From positions 1-5,325 of the forward strand of contig JAGDBW010000081.1 in assembly GCA_017958845.1 (NCBI GenBank): a stretch of 5,325 bases of DNA, given 5' to 3'. The notes under the pieces are model-generated. The model searched no databases. It worked only from the letters and a program-made list of their open reading frames with translations, and was not told the origin of the DNA. This DNA is from Clostridia bacterium (lineage in GTDB: Bacteria > Bacillota > Clostridia > Oscillospirales > CAG-272). Position 1 is the stretch's first letter. Each line of letters begins with the position of its first letter. The translations under genes were made by a program, and so were the position numbers. This document shows, one piece after another, positions 5,290-5,325 of the stretch.

Positions 5290-5303
5290 GAAAACGGACA
5301 CAA
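5288..5303 (+). promoter_or_regulatory. Candidate catabolite responsive element (cre)
   Basis: ATGAAAACGGACACAA fits the Bacillus cre consensus WTGNAANCGNWWNCAW at every constrained position except one (C at 5299 where W is expected). It overlaps the end of the -10 and the predicted start site, where bound CcpA would block transcription. This is inference from the motif; CcpA itself is not in the window. Confidence 0.5.
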
Positions 5304-5325
5304 GTGAGACGAACCCTGCCGCCCC

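Noticed and set aside
3811..5301. 496-codon minus-strand frame opposite the BMP gene
   Set aside because: Gly/Asp/Val-rich antisense shadow of a clear lipoprotein gene; it also runs through that gene's terminator.

Overview
The window looks like a G+C-rich chromosomal segment of a Gram-positive bacterium, most likely an uncultured member of the Clostridia. The evidence is a full-length bifunctional HPr kinase/phosphorylase, two lipoproteins with lipobox signal peptides, a basic-membrane-protein (BMP/PnrA) family binding protein of clostridial type, and GGAGG-type ribosome binding sites. There are no phage, transposon or CRISPR signatures. Taxonomy is inferred from protein style only.

Layout. 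On the minus strand, a gene runs off the left edge (101 to <1); its visible 33 codons encode a likely signal peptide. Upstream of it lies about 510 bases without a convincing protein gene. That stretch is strongly strand-asymmetric, with not one T on the + strand from 319 to 420, and it holds a G-rich repeat and a cluster of hairpins ending in a minus-strand intrinsic terminator (237-278). Next comes a two-gene minus-strand operon, 2362 to 612: a parvulin-like (PrsA/SurA-type) lipoprotein, coupled through a GTGA overlap to an unrecognised 235-residue protein. It is closed by a strong terminator at 568-596.

The 206-base region between 2362 and 2569 is divergent. It drives the minus operon through an extended -10 (TGGTATACT) and drives hprK to the right through TTTACT-17-TATAAT. 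Directly upstream of the minus -10, spaced as in PhoB-activated promoters, is a tandem TTCACA-N5-TTCACG motif. hprK (2569-3501) is followed after 120 bases by an orphan BMP-family lipoprotein (3622-4974) and a terminator. The last 300 bases are non-coding and carry a good promoter (TTGATT-17-TAGAAT) reading off the right edge. A near-consensus catabolite responsive element (cre) overlaps its start site.

How the parts may fit. HprK makes HPr(Ser-P), the co-effector of CcpA, and CcpA binds cre sites. The cre-like site at the right edge, in the same window as hprK, is therefore a candidate output of that pathway. The lipoproteins point to cell-surface functions: folding of exported proteins, and solute or nucleoside capture. 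I found no clear novel multi-gene system. The items most worth checking are the tandem regulator box, the cre-like site, the hairpin and terminator cluster with no gene in front of it, and the T-free tract.
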